The position numbers and the translations under genes were made by a program. From Hyphomicrobiales bacterium (GTDB lineage Bacteria > Pseudomonadota > Alphaproteobacteria > Rhizobiales > Methyloligellaceae), in contig JAJFHN010000041.1 of assembly GCA_021775595.1 (NCBI GenBank), positions 1-64,000 on the forward strand: a DNA stretch of 64,000 nucleotides. Direction: 5' to 3'. How positions within the stretch are numbered: the stretch's first letter is position 1; each line of letters starts with the position of its first letter. Positions 32,075 to 40,219 of this stretch are shown piece by piece. The notes under the pieces were generated by a model. It was not told where the DNA came from and did not search any database. It worked only from the letters and a program-made list of their open reading frames with translations.

Positions 32075-33481
32075 CTAAAAACTGTTGTTTATCAAATCGT
32101 TCCTGGTCACGAAGATCATAAGCATAATGATCAGGACCAATCCGATGCGAAAACCAATTTCCTGGGTGCGGGCACTCAAGGGGCGGCCAAGCACCGCCTC
32201 GAAGGCATAGAACAGCAAATGGCCGCCATCGAGAATCGGAATTGGAAACAGGTTCAACAGGCCAATGCTGACCGACAGCAGCGCCGTTAAACCGATCAGA
32301 GCCGCAAATCCCAATTGGGCAACTTGACCAGACACTTGGGCGATCTTTATGGGCCCACCAAGCTGATCGGCTGATTCCTTGCCGCGTATGATTCTGCCCA
32401 GATAAGTCAGCGTATGCGCAGCAATTACATAGGTTTCCTTGGTCCCCATCCACACTGCGGTTAGGGGGTCATAGCGCTCATGGACGCTCTCATCTTTTCG
32501 CTGGACGCCCAACAACCCCAGCGTGACCGTATTGCCCGCAGCATCTTTGGTTTCAGTGGCTTTTGGCGTGGCGGAGCGGGTGACCTCGATTCCATTGCGC
32601 AGCACCGTAATATTGAGCGCCTTACCGGCACTGGTGCTGACTATCTTTTGCATGTCCATAAAGCTGCTGATCGGCTTGCCGTCGATGCGTACAACGAGAT
32701 CGCCAGCCTGAAGGCCGGCTTGGTCGGCGGCGCTGTCTGGCGACACGCGCTCAATCAGGGGGCGATAGACGCGCTCGATCCCCAACACACCCATCTGCGC
32801 GTTTTCGCCCAGGGGGCCGCTCACCATTTTGCGCTCTGGCGTGGCGATCAGCTCGACCCGCTGGCCGTCCCGCAGCACTGTTATATTGAGTTCCTGTTCG
32901 GCGTTGATTGCTTCGAGACGCTTGACCTCGCCGAGGCTCTCGATCGACTCGCCGTCGATATCGACAATCAAGTCGCCAACTTTAAATCCAGCCGCGGCAG
33001 CAGCGCTTCCAGCAATCACCTCGTCGACGCGGGGCTCGAGCACGCGCTGACCGACAATGGAAAACAGCGCGGCGTAAATTACGATGGCCAATAAGAAATT
33101 GGCGATCGGGCCGGCCGCAACGACCGCGGCACGCTGCCAGAGCGGCTTGGTCTGAAAAGCGCCGGCACGCTCTTCTTCGCTCATTTCTTCGAGCGCGTCC
33201 TGGTCTGGAACGCTCGCAGCGTTCACATCATCGAGAAATTTCACATAACCGCCAAGTGGCACCCAAGCGAAGCGCCAACGCGTTCCATGCTTGTCGTTGA
33301 AGCCAAAAATTTCTGGACCAAATCCGATCGAGAATGCGCTAATGGAAACACCGCACCAACGCGCTACGAGAAAATGTCCAAGCTCGTGGAAAAACACGAC
33401 GACGGTCAAAACAAACAAGAATGCCGGAATGTATATGACGCTCTGCCCCAGAACATCCGTTAAATTCTGCAGTATTTCCAT
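32075..33481 (-). CDS. rseP: RseP-type intramembrane zinc metalloprotease
   Basis: RseP is a site-2 protease that cuts anti-sigma factors and signal-peptide remnants in the inner membrane. The 468-residue protein starts at 33481 (MEILQNLTDVLGQ). The zinc motif HELGH is at residues 32-36 in the first membrane segment and the third ligand region is ILDGGHLLFYAFEA near the C-terminus. Two PDZ domains lie between them (about 125-210 and 220-300), each with a GxxxGDLIV/V core: FKVGDLIVDIDG and LQAGDLVVRIDG. Four membrane segments are evident. It sits between dxr and bamA, as in many proteobacteria. Its substrate here is unknown. Confidence 0.95.
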   Translation of the reverse strand: MEILQNLTDVLGQSVIYIPAFLFVLTVVVFFHELGHFLVARWCGVSISAFSIGFGPEIFGFNDKHGTRWRFAWVPLGGYVKFLDDVNAASVPDQDALEEMSEEERAGAFQTKPLWQRAAVVAAGPIANFLLAIVIYAALFSIVGQRVLEPRVDEVIAGSAAAAAGFKVGDLIVDIDGESIESLGEVKRLEAINAEQELNITVLRDGQRVELIATPERKMVSGPLGENAQMGVLGIERVYRPLIERVSPDSAADQAGLQAGDLVVRIDGKPISSFMDMQKIVSTSAGKALNITVLRNGIEVTRSATPKATETKDAAGNTVTLGLLGVQRKDESVHERYDPLTAVWMGTKETYVIAAHTLTYLGRIIRGKESADQLGGPIKIAQVSGQVAQLGFAALIGLTALLSVSIGLLNLFPIPILDGGHLLFYAFEAVLGRPLSARTQEIGFRIGLVLIIMLMIFVTRNDLINNSF

Positions 33482-33532
33482 GAGCTTACTATCTAATCCT
33501 TCGCGTTGAACCAAGCATCGGATGCCACCGCA

Positions 33533-34744
33533 TCAAGCGACAAGCTCCAGCTGGCGAGTAGCCAAAGCGCGAGCTTCTTTGTCAATTTCCAGTACGTCGT
33601 CCAAAGTCACCGCCGCCTGCCCGCCGAATCCGCGCTCAGCCTGTTCCATGGTGGCTTCTACGCAGTCAGAAATCGACAGAAAGCCAATTTCTTCCTTAAG
33701 GAAGGCGGCCACGAAGACCTCATTGGCTGCGTTGAGTACGGTGCTGGCCGACCCGCCCTTGGCGAGCGCCTCACGGGCGATTCTCAAGGCCTTGAATCGT
33801 GTCTCATCTGGTGCCTCGAAAGTCAACTCGCCGAGCTTTGCCAGGTCGAGCCGCTCTGTCGGCGCCCACATACGGCGCGGCCAAGCAAGGCTGTAGGCGA
33901 TGGGAGTTCGCATGTCCGGCGAACTCATCTGCGCCAGGACCGAACCATCGGAATATTCTACCAGACAGTGGATGATCGACTGGGGATGGATCAGCACATC
34001 GAGCTGATCGCGCTCGACCGGAAACAGATGATAGGCCTCGATCAGCTCAAGTCCCTTGTTCATCATCGTCGCCGAATCGATGGTGATTTTTCGACCCATT
34101 GTCCAATTGGGATGCTTGAGGGCATCGGCAAGCGTGGCGCGCTTCAGTTGTTCGTGAGACCAAGTGCGGAAGGGACCGCCCGATGCGGTTAGCACAATAC
34201 GTTCGATGGAATCCGACGGCGAACTGTCGATGGCTTGAAAGGCCGCTGAATGCTCAGAATCGACCGGCAAGAGTGACGTTTGCGCGGCCGCGACTGTTTG
34301 CATGAAAACGTCACCCGCCGAGACAAGGCATTCCTTGTTGGCAAAGGCCAGGTGCGTCCCTTGCCGGGCGGCTTCGAAAGTGGGGCGCAGACCCGCCGCG
34401 CCCGAGATTGCTGCCATGATCCAATCGGCCGGACGACCCGCAGCCTCAATCAGGGCGCCGCTGCCGGCAGCCGCTTCAACACCGCTCCCAGCCAGAGCGT
34501 CCTTAAGATCGGCATAGCAACTCTCATCGGCAACCACCGCCAAGCCAGCGCCATGCTCTATCGCCAGTTTGGCCAAGCCAACAGCGTTGGTATTGGCGGT
34601 CAGCGCGACGACATCGTAGGCCTGCGGGTTGCGGGCGATCAGATCGAGCGTGCTGCCGCCAACCGATCCGGTCGCACCCAGAATTGACACGCGGCGTGGT
34701 GACGCGTGGACATCCAGGTTCGGCATGAGGGCTGCTGAATCCAT
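33533..34744 (-). CDS. dxr: 1-deoxy-D-xylulose 5-phosphate reductoisomerase
   Basis: Dxr makes methylerythritol phosphate, the committed step of the non-mevalonate isoprenoid route that feeds UppS encoded nearby. The 403-residue protein shows the NADPH loop VSILGATGSVGGSTLDLI, LAFANKECLVSAG, the metal ligands in LLPVDSEHSAAFQ and the third acidic ligand in MMNKGLELIEAYHLF. QSIIHCLVEYSDGSVLAQ and a conserved C-terminal helical domain follow. About 17 residues precede the first strand. Length is normal. It lies 74 bases after cdsA and 51 before rseP. Confidence 0.97.
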   Translation of the reverse strand: MDSAALMPNLDVHASPRRVSILGATGSVGGSTLDLIARNPQAYDVVALTANTNAVGLAKLAIEHGAGLAVVADESCYADLKDALAGSGVEAAAGSGALIEAAGRPADWIMAAISGAAGLRPTFEAARQGTHLAFANKECLVSAGDVFMQTVAAAQTSLLPVDSEHSAAFQAIDSSPSDSIERIVLTASGGPFRTWSHEQLKRATLADALKHPNWTMGRKITIDSATMMNKGLELIEAYHLFPVERDQLDVLIHPQSIIHCLVEYSDGSVLAQMSSPDMRTPIAYSLAWPRRMWAPTERLDLAKLGELTFEAPDETRFKALRIAREALAKGGSASTVLNAANEVFVAAFLKEEIGFLSISDCVEATMEQAERGFGGQAAVTLDDVLEIDKEARALATRQLELVA

Positions 34745-34818
34745 ATCTCTCCGAGTCTTAAGCTATTCGGCACCGAAAAGCTTTGCTCATAAGGTGCTGC
34801 CAATGGAAGTAATCCCGA

Positions 34819-35682
34819 TTAGGGCCAGATCAAGAGCGCCTTAGCTGGCTCGCAGGGGCTCCTAACGATGGCGAGCAGCGCTGCAGCCACTGCGGCGAAC
34901 AGCAAGGCGTCTACGCGATCGAGGAGTCCGCCATGACCGGGAATGAGGGTACCGGTGTCCTTCACTTGAAATCGCCGCTTGATCGCCGATTCGGCCAGAT
35001 CGCCGAGCTCCGCCACGATGGCGAGCAGGATCGCGACCAGAACCAGCGCAAGCGGCAACGTGCCGCCCAGCCACAACGCAAAGATACAGGCAATCACGGC
35101 AGAAATTGCGATCCCGCCAACTGCGCCAGACCAGGTCTTATGGGGAGAGATGCGCGGTGCAAGGCGCGGTCCGCCAAAATATCGGCCCGTAATGTAGGCC
35201 CCTGTGTCCGTCGACCAGACGATCAGAAAGACAAACAGCACGGCGAGCCAGCCACTGGCATCACCCATGCGCAACCAAACCAGCGCCGTGGCCGGCAGGC
35301 CGACATAAAGCACGCCTGCGCCGAGCCAGCCGCCACCGGTTCCAAAACCGCCAGTGAGCGCGGTCAAAAGCGCCCCGCCGGCCAAAACAGCCATTCCGTA
35401 TATGCCCTGACCCGCTGCCGTTAGAGCTATGGCGCATATCAGAGAGCCGGTAAAAAGCGCATAGACCGGCTTGGCGATGTGACCGCCCACCAGTCCCGAC
35501 CATTCCCAGGCGACTATGGCGCTGGCCAGCGCGATCAAGCCGATGAACGGCCATGAGCCGATCTTGACGAGCGCCAGCGCCAACACCGCCAGCACCAATC
35601 CCGATGCCAGCCTGAGACCTAGTTCACTGTTGGATTTCGCGCGCGCGCCCTGCCCGCCGGGCGGTGATTTAGGCTGGGTCAC
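34819..35682 (-). CDS. cdsA: Phosphatidate cytidylyltransferase
   Basis: CdsA makes CDP-diacylglycerol from phosphatidate and CTP, the branch point of phospholipid synthesis. The 287-residue polytopic protein has about eight hydrophobic segments and ends with a complete family signature: SAIKRRFQVKDTGTLIPGHG followed by GLLDRVD, with the metal-binding Asp residues. The N-terminal 20 residues are basic and Gly/Pro-rich. Its start overlaps the uppS stop by four bases, so the two are likely translationally coupled. Confidence 0.96.
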   Translation of the reverse strand: MTQPKSPPGGQGARAKSNSELGLRLASGLVLAVLALALVKIGSWPFIGLIALASAIVAWEWSGLVGGHIAKPVYALFTGSLICAIALTAAGQGIYGMAVLAGGALLTALTGGFGTGGGWLGAGVLYVGLPATALVWLRMGDASGWLAVLFVFLIVWSTDTGAYITGRYFGGPRLAPRISPHKTWSGAVGGIAISAVIACIFALWLGGTLPLALVLVAILLAIVAELGDLAESAIKRRFQVKDTGTLIPGHGGLLDRVDALLFAAVAAALLAIVRSPCEPAKALLIWP

Positions 35683-36437
35683 GCGGAGGTCCTTGCCTGC
35701 AGTCCTCCAAACCGGCGTTCACGGTCATGGTATTGCGCGATCGCCGCTTCGAGTGTTTCGCGCGTAAAATCGGGCCAATAGACGTCGAGGAAAACGAGCT
35801 CCGCGTAAGCACATTGCCACAGCAGAAAATTGCTCAATCGCATTTCTCCGCTGGTGCGAATGAGCAGATCGGGATCGGGCAATTCTCCCGTGTCCAAAAA
35901 TGATTTGAAAAGCTCTTCGGTGATGCCCGCAGGATCGAGGAGTCCTTCCTGCGCCTGTCGGGCAATGCGTTGAGATGCCTGCACAATTTCATTTCGAGCG
36001 CCATAGTTGAAGGCAATCGTCAGCTGAAGGCCGGAATTCGAAGACGTCAGGGCGATGGCCTCGTCGATCAAACGGAGAATCTCGGGTTCAACGCCCGTGC
36101 GCGCGCCAATGACGCGAATCTTGACGTCATGCTTGTGCAGGTCGGCCAGGTCGCGGCGAATATAGCGCTTCAACAGACCCATCAAATCGCGGATCTCGGT
36201 CTGGGGTCGCGACCAATTCTCCGAGGAAAAGCTGAACAGTGTCAGGCAGCCGATGTCGAGTTCGATGGCCGCTTGCACGACGTTGCGCACACTTTCAACG
36301 CCGTGACGGTGGCCTTCACTGCGGGGCAGACCGCGTTCGGCCGCCCAGCGGCCATTGCCATCCATGATGATGGCGACATGGCCCAACGCGCCCGATGGGG
36401 TATCGGGCAAAACAGATGTATCGATTTCAGTGCTCAC
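35679..36437 (-). CDS. uppS: Undecaprenyl diphosphate synthase (cis-prenyltransferase)
   Basis: UppS elongates farnesyl diphosphate to the C55 lipid carrier needed for peptidoglycan and O-antigen. The 252-residue protein shows VAIIMDGNGRWAAERGLPRS with the catalytic Asp, GHRHGVESVRNVV, LTLFSFSSENWSRP, and the closing signature LLIRTSGEMRLSNFLLWQ and FLDVYWPDF. The first 17 residues are extra and not conserved. Length is normal. It follows frr by 48 bases and overlaps cdsA by four. Confidence 0.97.
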   Translation of the reverse strand: MSTEIDTSVLPDTPSGALGHVAIIMDGNGRWAAERGLPRSEGHRHGVESVRNVVQAAIELDIGCLTLFSFSSENWSRPQTEIRDLMGLLKRYIRRDLADLHKHDVKIRVIGARTGVEPEILRLIDEAIALTSSNSGLQLTIAFNYGARNEIVQASQRIARQAQEGLLDPAGITEELFKSFLDTGELPDPDLLIRTSGEMRLSNFLLWQCAYAELVFLDVYWPDFTRETLEAAIAQYHDRERRFGGLQARTSA

Positions 36438-36485
36438 AATCGATTGCCCCGTCGGCGGCTGGATAGCTGTTCGGTATAGGCCGAA

Positions 36486-37043
36486 TCAGACCTGCATTAT
36501 CTCTGATTCTTTCGCAGTCAGCGCTTCGTCAATTTCCTTGATGACGCGATCGGTCAGCTCTTGCACCTCTGTTGAATTGGCGTGGTGCTCGTCCTTGCCC
36601 ATATCGCCGTCTTTTTCGTGCCGCTTGAGCTGTTCCATGCCGTCGCGGCGAACATTTCGCACGGCAACGCGCGCTTGTTCGGCATATCTGTGGGCCACTT
36701 TCGCGATTTCTTGGCGCCGCTCCTCATTGAGCTCTGGAATCGGCAAGCGCAACACCTGGCCCTCAGCCTGGGGGTTGAGACCCAATTCGGATTCACGGAT
36801 CGCCTTGTCCACTGCGGCGACCTGGTCCTTGTCCCAAACCTGCACCGAAATCATCCGCGACTCCGGTACCGACACGGTTGCCAATTGATTGAGAGGCATT
36901 TGCGAGCCGTATGCATTGACCATTATGGGATCGAGCAGACTGGCGCTGGCCCGGCCGGTGCGCAAACCGCCGAATTCCCGTTTCAAAACGCTCACCGCGC
37001 CTTCCATACGCCGGTCGAGATCCTTGATATCGAAGTCGGCCAT
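36486..37043 (-). CDS. frr: Ribosome recycling factor
   Basis: Frr splits the post-termination ribosome together with EF-G. The 185-residue protein has the family's two-domain form: a three-helix bundle starting [20 protein letters not shown] and continuing [15 protein letters not shown], with a small beta domain ([20 protein letters not shown]) inserted. The helices resume at [11 protein letters not shown] and close with the helix that carries [15 protein letters not shown]-type sequence. It is complete and ordinary, 88 bases after pyrH in the conserved rpsB-tsf-pyrH-frr block. Confidence 0.98.
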   Translation of the reverse strand: MADFDIKDLDRRMEGAVSVLKREFGGLRTGRASASLLDPIMVNAYGSQMPLNQLATVSVPESRMISVQVWDKDQVAAVDKAIRESELGLNPQAEGQVLRLPIPELNEERRQEIAKVAHRYAEQARVAVRNVRRDGMEQLKRHEKDGDMGKDEHHANSTEVQELTDRVIKEIDEALTAKESEIMQV

Positions 37044-37131
37044 TTGTGCCTCCCCTTGAAGCTCCTCGATCGGCTAGGGATCCGCTCGAATTTAATTCGC
37101 GTGTCACCGGTTGGACGGCGCCCGGCAAACC

Positions 37132-37878
37132 TTAGCCTGATCCTTGGTTCTCGATTGTGGTGCAGCGGCCTTCGCCACCCAACACTTTTGCCAAATTTCC
37201 ATCATCCAAGATTGAACAGACAATTATCGGTATATCGTTGTCGCGGGCAAGTGCGATGGCCGCGCCGTCCATCACCTTCAGATTCTTTGCCAGGACATCC
37301 TGGTAGCTCAGGGAATCGAAACGCTTCGCCGACGCGTCTTTTTTGGGATCGGCGCTGTAGACGCCATCGACCTGCGTGCCCTTGACGAGCGCATCGCACT
37401 GCATTTCGGCGGCGCGCAGCGCGGCCGTCGTATCGGTCGTGAAAAACGGATTGCCCGTCCCGGCGGTAAAAATCAACAACCTGCCCTTGTCGAGATGGTG
37501 GCGCGCACGAGCGGCTACGAATGGCTCGCAAACGCTCGGCATCGGAATGGCGGAGAGAACCTGGGCGGTAATGCCTGATTTCTCGAGCGCGTTCTGCAAG
37601 GCCAGGCCGTTCATGACGGTGGCAAGCATTCCCATGTAATCGCCGGTTACGCGATCCATGCCCGCGGCTGCGCCGCTCAAGCCGCGATATATGTTTCCAC
37701 CGCCAACCACCACACACAGCTGTACGCCGAGCGCAACGATTTGCGAGAGCTCCCGCGCTATGCGGTCGACCGTCGTGACATCGATGCCGTAGGCTTGGTC
37801 CCCCATCAAGGCTTCACCGGAAACCTTGATAAGCACCCTGGAATAGCGCGATTGGCGTTTCGGCGCCGCGGCCATCAC
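37132..37878 (-). CDS. pyrH: UMP kinase
   Basis: PyrH phosphorylates UMP to UDP and belongs to the amino-acid-kinase fold. The 248-residue protein begins with about ten basic residues, then [51 protein letters not shown] and the nucleotide-binding [20 protein letters not shown]. The conserved [11 protein letters not shown] follows. Length is at the long end of normal because of the N-terminal extension. Two bases separate it from tsf, so the pair is surely co-transcribed. Confidence 0.97.
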   Translation of the reverse strand: MMAAAPKRQSRYSRVLIKVSGEALMGDQAYGIDVTTVDRIARELSQIVALGVQLCVVVGGGNIYRGLSGAAAGMDRVTGDYMGMLATVMNGLALQNALEKSGITAQVLSAIPMPSVCEPFVAARARHHLDKGRLLIFTAGTGNPFFTTDTTAALRAAEMQCDALVKGTQVDGVYSADPKKDASAKRFDSLSYQDVLAKNLKVMDGAAIALARDNDIPIIVCSILDDGNLAKVLGGEGRCTTIENQGSG

Positions 37879-37880
37879 GA

Positions 37881-38813
37881 TCAGCTGCTCGAGGCTGCGG
37901 CCGCAACTTCAGCCGCGAAATCCTCTTCCTTCTTGTCGAGACCTTCGCCAAGTGCAAATCGTTCGAACGCCGTCACCTTTATCGGCGCTCCAGCGTCGGC
38001 TTCGGCAGCCTTGACCGCTTTTTCGATCACCGTCTCGCCGTCGATGACAAAGGTCTGCTTCATCAGCACGACCTCTTCATAGTATTTTCGGATGCGGCCC
38101 TCGACCATCTTCTCGATAATTTCTTCGGGCTTGCCGGATTCGCGCGCCTGCTCCATCAAAATGGCGCGCTCGCGCTCGATAACGGCGGGGTCGAGTTCGT
38201 CTTCACTCAGAGCAAGCGGGCCGGTGGCCGCGATATGCATTGCCAACTGCTTGCCAAATGCGGCCAAAGCATCGGCGTTGCCGTCGGATTCCAATGCGAC
38301 CAACACGCCTATCTTGCCGAGACCCGGACCGATCGCGTTGTGCATGTAGCTCGCCACCACGCCTGAGCCCACTTCGATATGCGCGGCGCGGCGCAAGTTC
38401 ATATTCTCGCCGATCGTGCCGACCATCTCGGTGATGTGATCCGACACACTGATCTCACCGCCGGGGTAGACAAGCTTGCCTAGTTTCTCGACATCGCCCG
38501 CGGCCTCATGCGCCAGATTGGCTATATCGCCCACCATGGATTGGAATTGCTCGTTGCGCGCCACGAAATCGGTTTCCGAATTCAGCTCGACCAACGCCGC
38601 TGACTTGCCTTCGCCGGACATGCCGATCAAGCCTTCGGCGGCAATTCGTCCTGCTTTTTTGGCGGCTTTGGATAGACCCTTGGTGCGCAGCCAATCCACG
38701 GCGGCTTCCATGTCGCCGCCTGTTTCATTGAGCGCCGTCTTGCAATCCATCATGCCCGCGCCGGTCTGGTCGCGCAGCTCTTTCACCATCGTCGCTGAAA
38801 TAGTCGACATCAC
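37881..38813 (-). CDS. tsf: Translation elongation factor Ts
   Basis: EF-Ts exchanges GDP for GTP on EF-Tu. The 310-residue protein has the N-terminal UBA-like domain with [19 protein letters not shown] and [20 protein letters not shown], then the core with [18 protein letters not shown], the EF-Tu contact segment including TDF, and two repeated subdomains. The end is Ala/Ser-rich. The initiator may be the first or second Met of the MM pair. It lies 57 bases after rpsB and two bases before pyrH. Confidence 0.97.
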   Translation of the reverse strand: MMSTISATMVKELRDQTGAGMMDCKTALNETGGDMEAAVDWLRTKGLSKAAKKAGRIAAEGLIGMSGEGKSAALVELNSETDFVARNEQFQSMVGDIANLAHEAAGDVEKLGKLVYPGGEISVSDHITEMVGTIGENMNLRRAAHIEVGSGVVASYMHNAIGPGLGKIGVLVALESDGNADALAAFGKQLAMHIAATGPLALSEDELDPAVIERERAILMEQARESGKPEEIIEKMVEGRIRKYYEEVVLMKQTFVIDGETVIEKAVKAAEADAGAPIKVTAFERFALGEGLDKKEEDFAAEVAAAASSS

Positions 38814-38870
38814 GTGCCTCTATTCTGTTTCATTTCGGCCGAGCTGGCTCGGCCAATGTTTAAGCCAGGA

Positions 38871-40022
38871 TCAGCCCTTGGCTTTGGCTAAGGCCTTGCC
38901 TTGCTTGATCCAGTCGTCGCGCTCAATACGGCCCTTGAAGTCGAGTTCTTCATCGACTTTGGCGATGTCGTCCTTTGTCATCACCGCTATCTGCCAGTAG
39001 TGATAAATACCAAAATCGTTGAGTTTTTTCTCCAAAACCGGGCCTACGCCGCCAATCTGCTTGAGATCATCGGGCTCGCCTTCAGCCTTCTTGAGGAGCT
39101 TGAAACTTTCACCCGCTTTGGATTCGGCTTTTTTCGGCGCGGTCTTTTCTGGCTCGGCTTTGTCTGCCTTGGTGTCCTTTGCTTCCGCGGCCTTAGGCTC
39201 TTTTTTGGCATCATTCTTTGTTGGTTTTTCTTCCTTGGGCGCCTTGCTTTCGGCCGGCTCTGCCCCGTTCGTCTTTGCGAGGGACTCCGGCGCCGGCTCA
39301 ACCGCTTCACCCACATCGATGCCCGCCGAGCCCTGAGCGCGCTCGATGCCGTCGATCACGGCTTTGGCCATCAGGTCGCAATAAAGCGTGATCGCCCGGC
39401 CAGCATCGTCGTTACCGGGGATCGGGTGACTCACGTCATCAGGATCGCAATTGGTGTCCACAACGGCAATGACCGGAATGTTGAGCTTGCGCGCCTCGGC
39501 CACCGCGATCGATTCCTTGTTGGTGTCGACCACAAAGATAACGTCAGGGACGCCGCCCATGTCTTTGATTCCGCCGAGTGCGCGTTCCAATTTTTCGCGC
39601 TCGCGGGTGAGCTGCAACAGCTCTTTTTTCGTCAGTCCCTGGGTCTCGCCGGAGAACAACTCTTCCAATTCGCGCAACCGCCGGATCGAATTGGAAATGG
39701 TCTTCCAGTTGGTCAGCGTACCGCCAAGCCAGCGGTGGTTGATATAGTATTGGGCGGAGCGTTTTGCCGCTTCTGCGATCAATTCCGACGCCTGTCTTTT
39801 GGTGCCCACGAACAATACGCGGCCGCCCTTTGCGACGGTTTCGCTGACCGTCACCAACGCCTGATGGAGCATCGGTACGGTTTGGGCAAGATCGATGATG
39901 TGGATGTTGTTGCGCGCGCCGAAGATAAACGGCGCCATCTTGGGATTCCAGCGATGGGTCTGGTGGCCAAAATGAACGCCAGCTTCCAGAAGCTGGCGCA
40001 TATTAAATGCGGGCAGTGCCAT
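38871..40022 (-). CDS. rpsB: 30S ribosomal protein S2 with C-terminal HhH-like extension
   Basis: S2 binds the head/body junction of the small ribosomal subunit. Residues 1 to about 240 are a normal S2 core ([55 protein letters not shown]). The protein then continues to 383 residues, well past the roughly 240-260 usual in bacteria. Residues about 245-317 are a Lys/Glu/Ala-rich linker, and 318-383 form a helix-hairpin-helix-like domain beginning [20 protein letters not shown] and ending KGRIERDDW and a Lys-rich helix. The same domain is at the C-terminus of NuoE in this window. A clear AGGAG lies eight bases before the ATG. Confidence 0.97.
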   Translation of the reverse strand: MALPAFNMRQLLEAGVHFGHQTHRWNPKMAPFIFGARNNIHIIDLAQTVPMLHQALVTVSETVAKGGRVLFVGTKRQASELIAEAAKRSAQYYINHRWLGGTLTNWKTISNSIRRLRELEELFSGETQGLTKKELLQLTREREKLERALGGIKDMGGVPDVIFVVDTNKESIAVAEARKLNIPVIAVVDTNCDPDDVSHPIPGNDDAGRAITLYCDLMAKAVIDGIERAQGSAGIDVGEAVEPAPESLAKTNGAEPAESKAPKEEKPTKNDAKKEPKAAEAKDTKADKAEPEKTAPKKAESKAGESFKLLKKAEGEPDDLKQIGGVGPVLEKKLNDFGIYHYWQIAVMTKDDIAKVDEELDFKGRIERDDWIKQGKALAKAKG

Positions 40023-40065
40023 GTCTGTTCTCCTAAAGTCCGGTTATTCCGCCGCGGATAAACCA

Positions 40066-40138
40066 GCGCAAGTCTGTCTTGCGCCACCGGTCGTCCGCAT
40101 CGCCTCCCGTTTAGACGGGCTGGAGTTATTGGCGATGC
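40066..40138 (-). promoter_or_regulatory. Structured rpsB 5' leader (possible S2 autoregulatory RNA)
   Basis: Two hairpins lie between the rpsB promoter and start. The first pairs 40131-40138 (GGCGATGC on plus) with 40097-40104 (GCATCGCC) for eight base pairs and encloses a five-pair stem at 40106-40119. The second is a seven-pair stem, 40066-40072 with 40078-40084. rpsB leaders that bind S2 are known in other bacteria; whether this one matches them is not shown. Confidence 0.45.
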
Positions 40139-40164
40139 ATGCAATCCGCGTGTGAGATGGCCGC

Positions 40165-40193
40165 CTTATAGGCGGGATGCTTGGTCTTGGCAA
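40165..40193 (-). promoter_or_regulatory. Putative rpsB promoter
   Basis: On the minus strand TTGCCA (40188-40193) and TATAAG (40165-40170) are 17 bases apart. Each matches the sigma-70 consensus at five of six positions. Transcription would begin near 40158, giving a leader of about 135 bases. By-eye call in the 197-base dnaE-rpsB gap. Confidence 0.55.
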
Positions 40194-40219
40194 TGGCTGA
40201 AGCGTTGAGTTTTGGGCCG

